A stretch of DNA of 14,829 bases, taken from assembly GCA_946478775.1 (NCBI GenBank), contig CAMLDR010000104.1, positions 1 to 14,829 of the forward strand. The letters run 5' to 3'. A program made the position numbers and the translations under genes. Under the pieces are notes generated by a model that did no database searches, was not told the DNA's origin, and saw nothing but the letters and a program-made list of their open reading frames with translations. The stretch is from an uncultured Flavobacteriales bacterium (GTDB lineage Bacteria > Bacteroidota > Bacteroidia > Flavobacteriales > Crocinitomicaceae). Shown here piece by piece: positions 13,940-14,829 of this stretch; positions within the stretch are counted from its first letter, which is position 1; every line of letters begins with the position of its first letter.

Positions 13940-14203
13940 ATGAACTACATCCGGCAATTTTTTATTTCGATTTTGATCATCCCTGTAAAAATCTATCAGT
14001 GGATTATCAGCCCCATTCTTCCAAATGCCTGCCGATACGACCCAACCTGTTCGTCTTACATGATCGAAGCATTAAAGATCCACGGACCGATTAAAGGGTT
14101 GTGGCTGGGAACAAGAAGGATCAGCCGCTGCCATCCGTGGGGCGGACATGGATACGATCCGGTTCCGGAGAAAAAATGCTCTCACAAGAAAGTTCAAAAA
14201 TAG
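13940..14203 (+). CDS. yidD: Membrane protein insertion efficiency factor YidD
   Basis: YidD is a small inner-membrane-associated protein that helps YidC/Sec-dependent insertion of membrane proteins. The 87-residue product has an N-terminal amphipathic/hydrophobic helix ([21 protein letters not shown]) and the family signature [22 protein letters not shown] (about 28-49), [24 protein letters not shown] (about 53-76), with the three conserved cysteines. Length is normal for the family. The start is ATG 13940, preceded by GGAAGAAAG; longer readings from TTG 13910 pass through the promoter element and add [10 protein letters not shown], which is not family-like. Neither rnpA, rpmH nor yidC, its frequent neighbours in other phyla, is present, so here it is a separate unit. 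Confidence 0.95.
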   Translation: MNYIRQFFISILIIPVKIYQWIISPILPNACRYDPTCSSYMIEALKIHGPIKGLWLGTRRISRCHPWGGHGYDPVPEKKCSHKKVQK

Positions 14204-14245
14204 TTCACTGGTGAAAATGCTCAAAAGATTGCCTGCTTAAAAATC

Positions 14246-14293
14246 CTTTGAACTCTTTGATCCCGATAGCTATCGGGACTTTGAACTCTTTGA
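14246..14293. repeat. 18-bp perfect palindrome between 15-bp direct repeats
   Basis: TCCCGATAGCTATCGGGA (14261-14278) is a perfect palindrome. It is flanked exactly by two copies of CTTTGAACTCTTTGA (14246-14260 and 14279-14293), and the CTTTGAA motif continues once more downstream. The arrangement resembles a tiny inserted element with a target duplication, or a palindrome within a short tandem repeat. It lies in the 167-bp gap between yidD and the last gene and may also act as a terminator hairpin, though no T-tract follows directly. Confidence 0.8.
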
Positions 14294-14370
14294 ACTTTCT
14301 TGAAAAAAAATCACAAAAAAGTTTTATCAATTCATTTATTTTAATTTACTTTGTATTTCAAAGTTCTTTT

Positions 14371-14829
14371 ATGGAAAACGAAAAATATTTGGCACAGCTT
14401 CAGGAAATCCAATCCATGATGCAAAAATCTTCGAAGTTTTTGTCTTTATCGGGTATCTCCGGAATTCTTGCAGGGACTTATGCGTTGATCGGAGCAGGGA
14501 TTGTTTACTCCATGAGAGCACGATTTACTTCTTCCATTCGCTATGATTCCATCGATTTTTTGATTGTAGTGGGTATTGCCGTGCTTGTAATGGTTCTTTC
14601 GTTGGCAACAGGAATTTTGTTCTCCGTTCGAAAAGCAAGAAAAAGAAATGAAGTTATCTGGAACCAGGTATCGAAATCGTTCATTATGAGTTTCATGATT
14701 CCGTTGGTTACAGGAGGTTTATTTGCTGCTATACTGGTCACAAAAGGAGCGATCGGATTGGTAGCACCTGTTACACTCTTGTTTTACGGTATTGCGCTGG
14801 TCAATGCGAGCCGGTATTCATACGAAACC
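14371..14829 (+). CDS. Four-helix membrane protein of unknown function (3' end outside window)
   Basis: An open frame starts at ATG 14371 and runs 153 codons to the window edge without a stop. The first ~22 residues (MENEKYLAQLQEIQSMMQKS) form a charged amphipathic helix; hydrophobic helices follow at about 24-46, 63-86, 103-124 and 127-146, with a basic cytoplasmic loop RKARKRNE (87-94) between helices 2 and 3. This layout, including the SLSGISGILAGTYAL motif, matches a Bacteroidota membrane protein of unknown function that I remember as often being followed by a small winged-helix regulator gene; the next gene is not visible here. A near-match to the -7 element (TTACTTTG, 14346-14353) lies 25 bp upstream. 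The partial length means the C-terminus cannot be judged. Confidence 0.8.
   Translation, partial: MENEKYLAQLQEIQSMMQKSSKFLSLSGISGILAGTYALIGAGIVYSMRARFTSSIRYDSIDFLIVVGIAVLVMVLSLATGILFSVRKARKRNEVIWNQVSKSFIMSFMIPLVTGGLFAAILVTKGAIGLVAPVTLLFYGIALVNASRYSYET

Overview
The window looks like chromosomal DNA of a Bacteroidota bacterium, most likely a flavobacterium (a Fluviicola/Crocinitomicaceae-type organism is my guess, not proven). The grounds are several lipoproteins and secreted proteins of Bacteroidota type, a C-terminal type IX secretion (T9SS) sorting-like domain, a TonB-dependent receptor with a carboxypeptidase-regulatory-like N-terminus, weak Shine-Dalgarno sites, and repeated matches to the Bacteroidota -7 promoter element TAnnTTTG at 22-36 bp before starts. 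No transposase, integrase, CRISPR array, tRNA or rRNA was seen, and no stretch over 300 bp lacks a gene.

Layout. 1-950: the nearly complete end of accA (fatty-acid synthesis), facing a convergent gene for a secreted protein made of two copies of one unknown domain (1143-1931, minus). 2149-5445: five plus-strand genes, namely an outer-membrane beta-barrel (DUF5777-like), a YceI-family periplasmic protein, a four-helix membrane protein, a mono-haem cytochrome c lipoprotein and a T9SS-exported protein with a second CxxCH motif. The middle three are tightly packed (6 bp gap, then an ATGA overlap). Together they read as an envelope electron-transfer or lipid-carrier module of unknown purpose; this is the most interesting functional unit. 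5549-6115 (minus) is a conserved acidic hypothetical protein. 6217-7707 is a DUF4836-like lipoprotein. 7942-8319 is msrB (methionine sulfoxide reductase).

8333-8998 (minus) is a MarR-type regulator divergent from a TonB-dependent receptor (9108-11546). The 109 bp between them hold two nested inverted repeats over the promoters, suggesting a local regulator-transporter pair. 11588-12547 (minus) is a secreted lytic transglycosylase; 12769-13875 (minus) is a membrane protein with a possible TerB-like tail; 13940-14203 is yidD (membrane-protein insertion); 14371 to the edge is an unfinished four-helix membrane protein.

Several gene junctions hold short palindromic or repeated DNA: a 16-bp inverted repeat CTTCGACTCCGCTCAG with degenerate copies elsewhere, a 34-bp loopless perfect palindrome, an 18-bp palindrome set between 15-bp direct repeats, and a 50-bp duplicated element upstream of the transglycosylase gene. 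These may be members of dispersed repeat families, which one window cannot prove.
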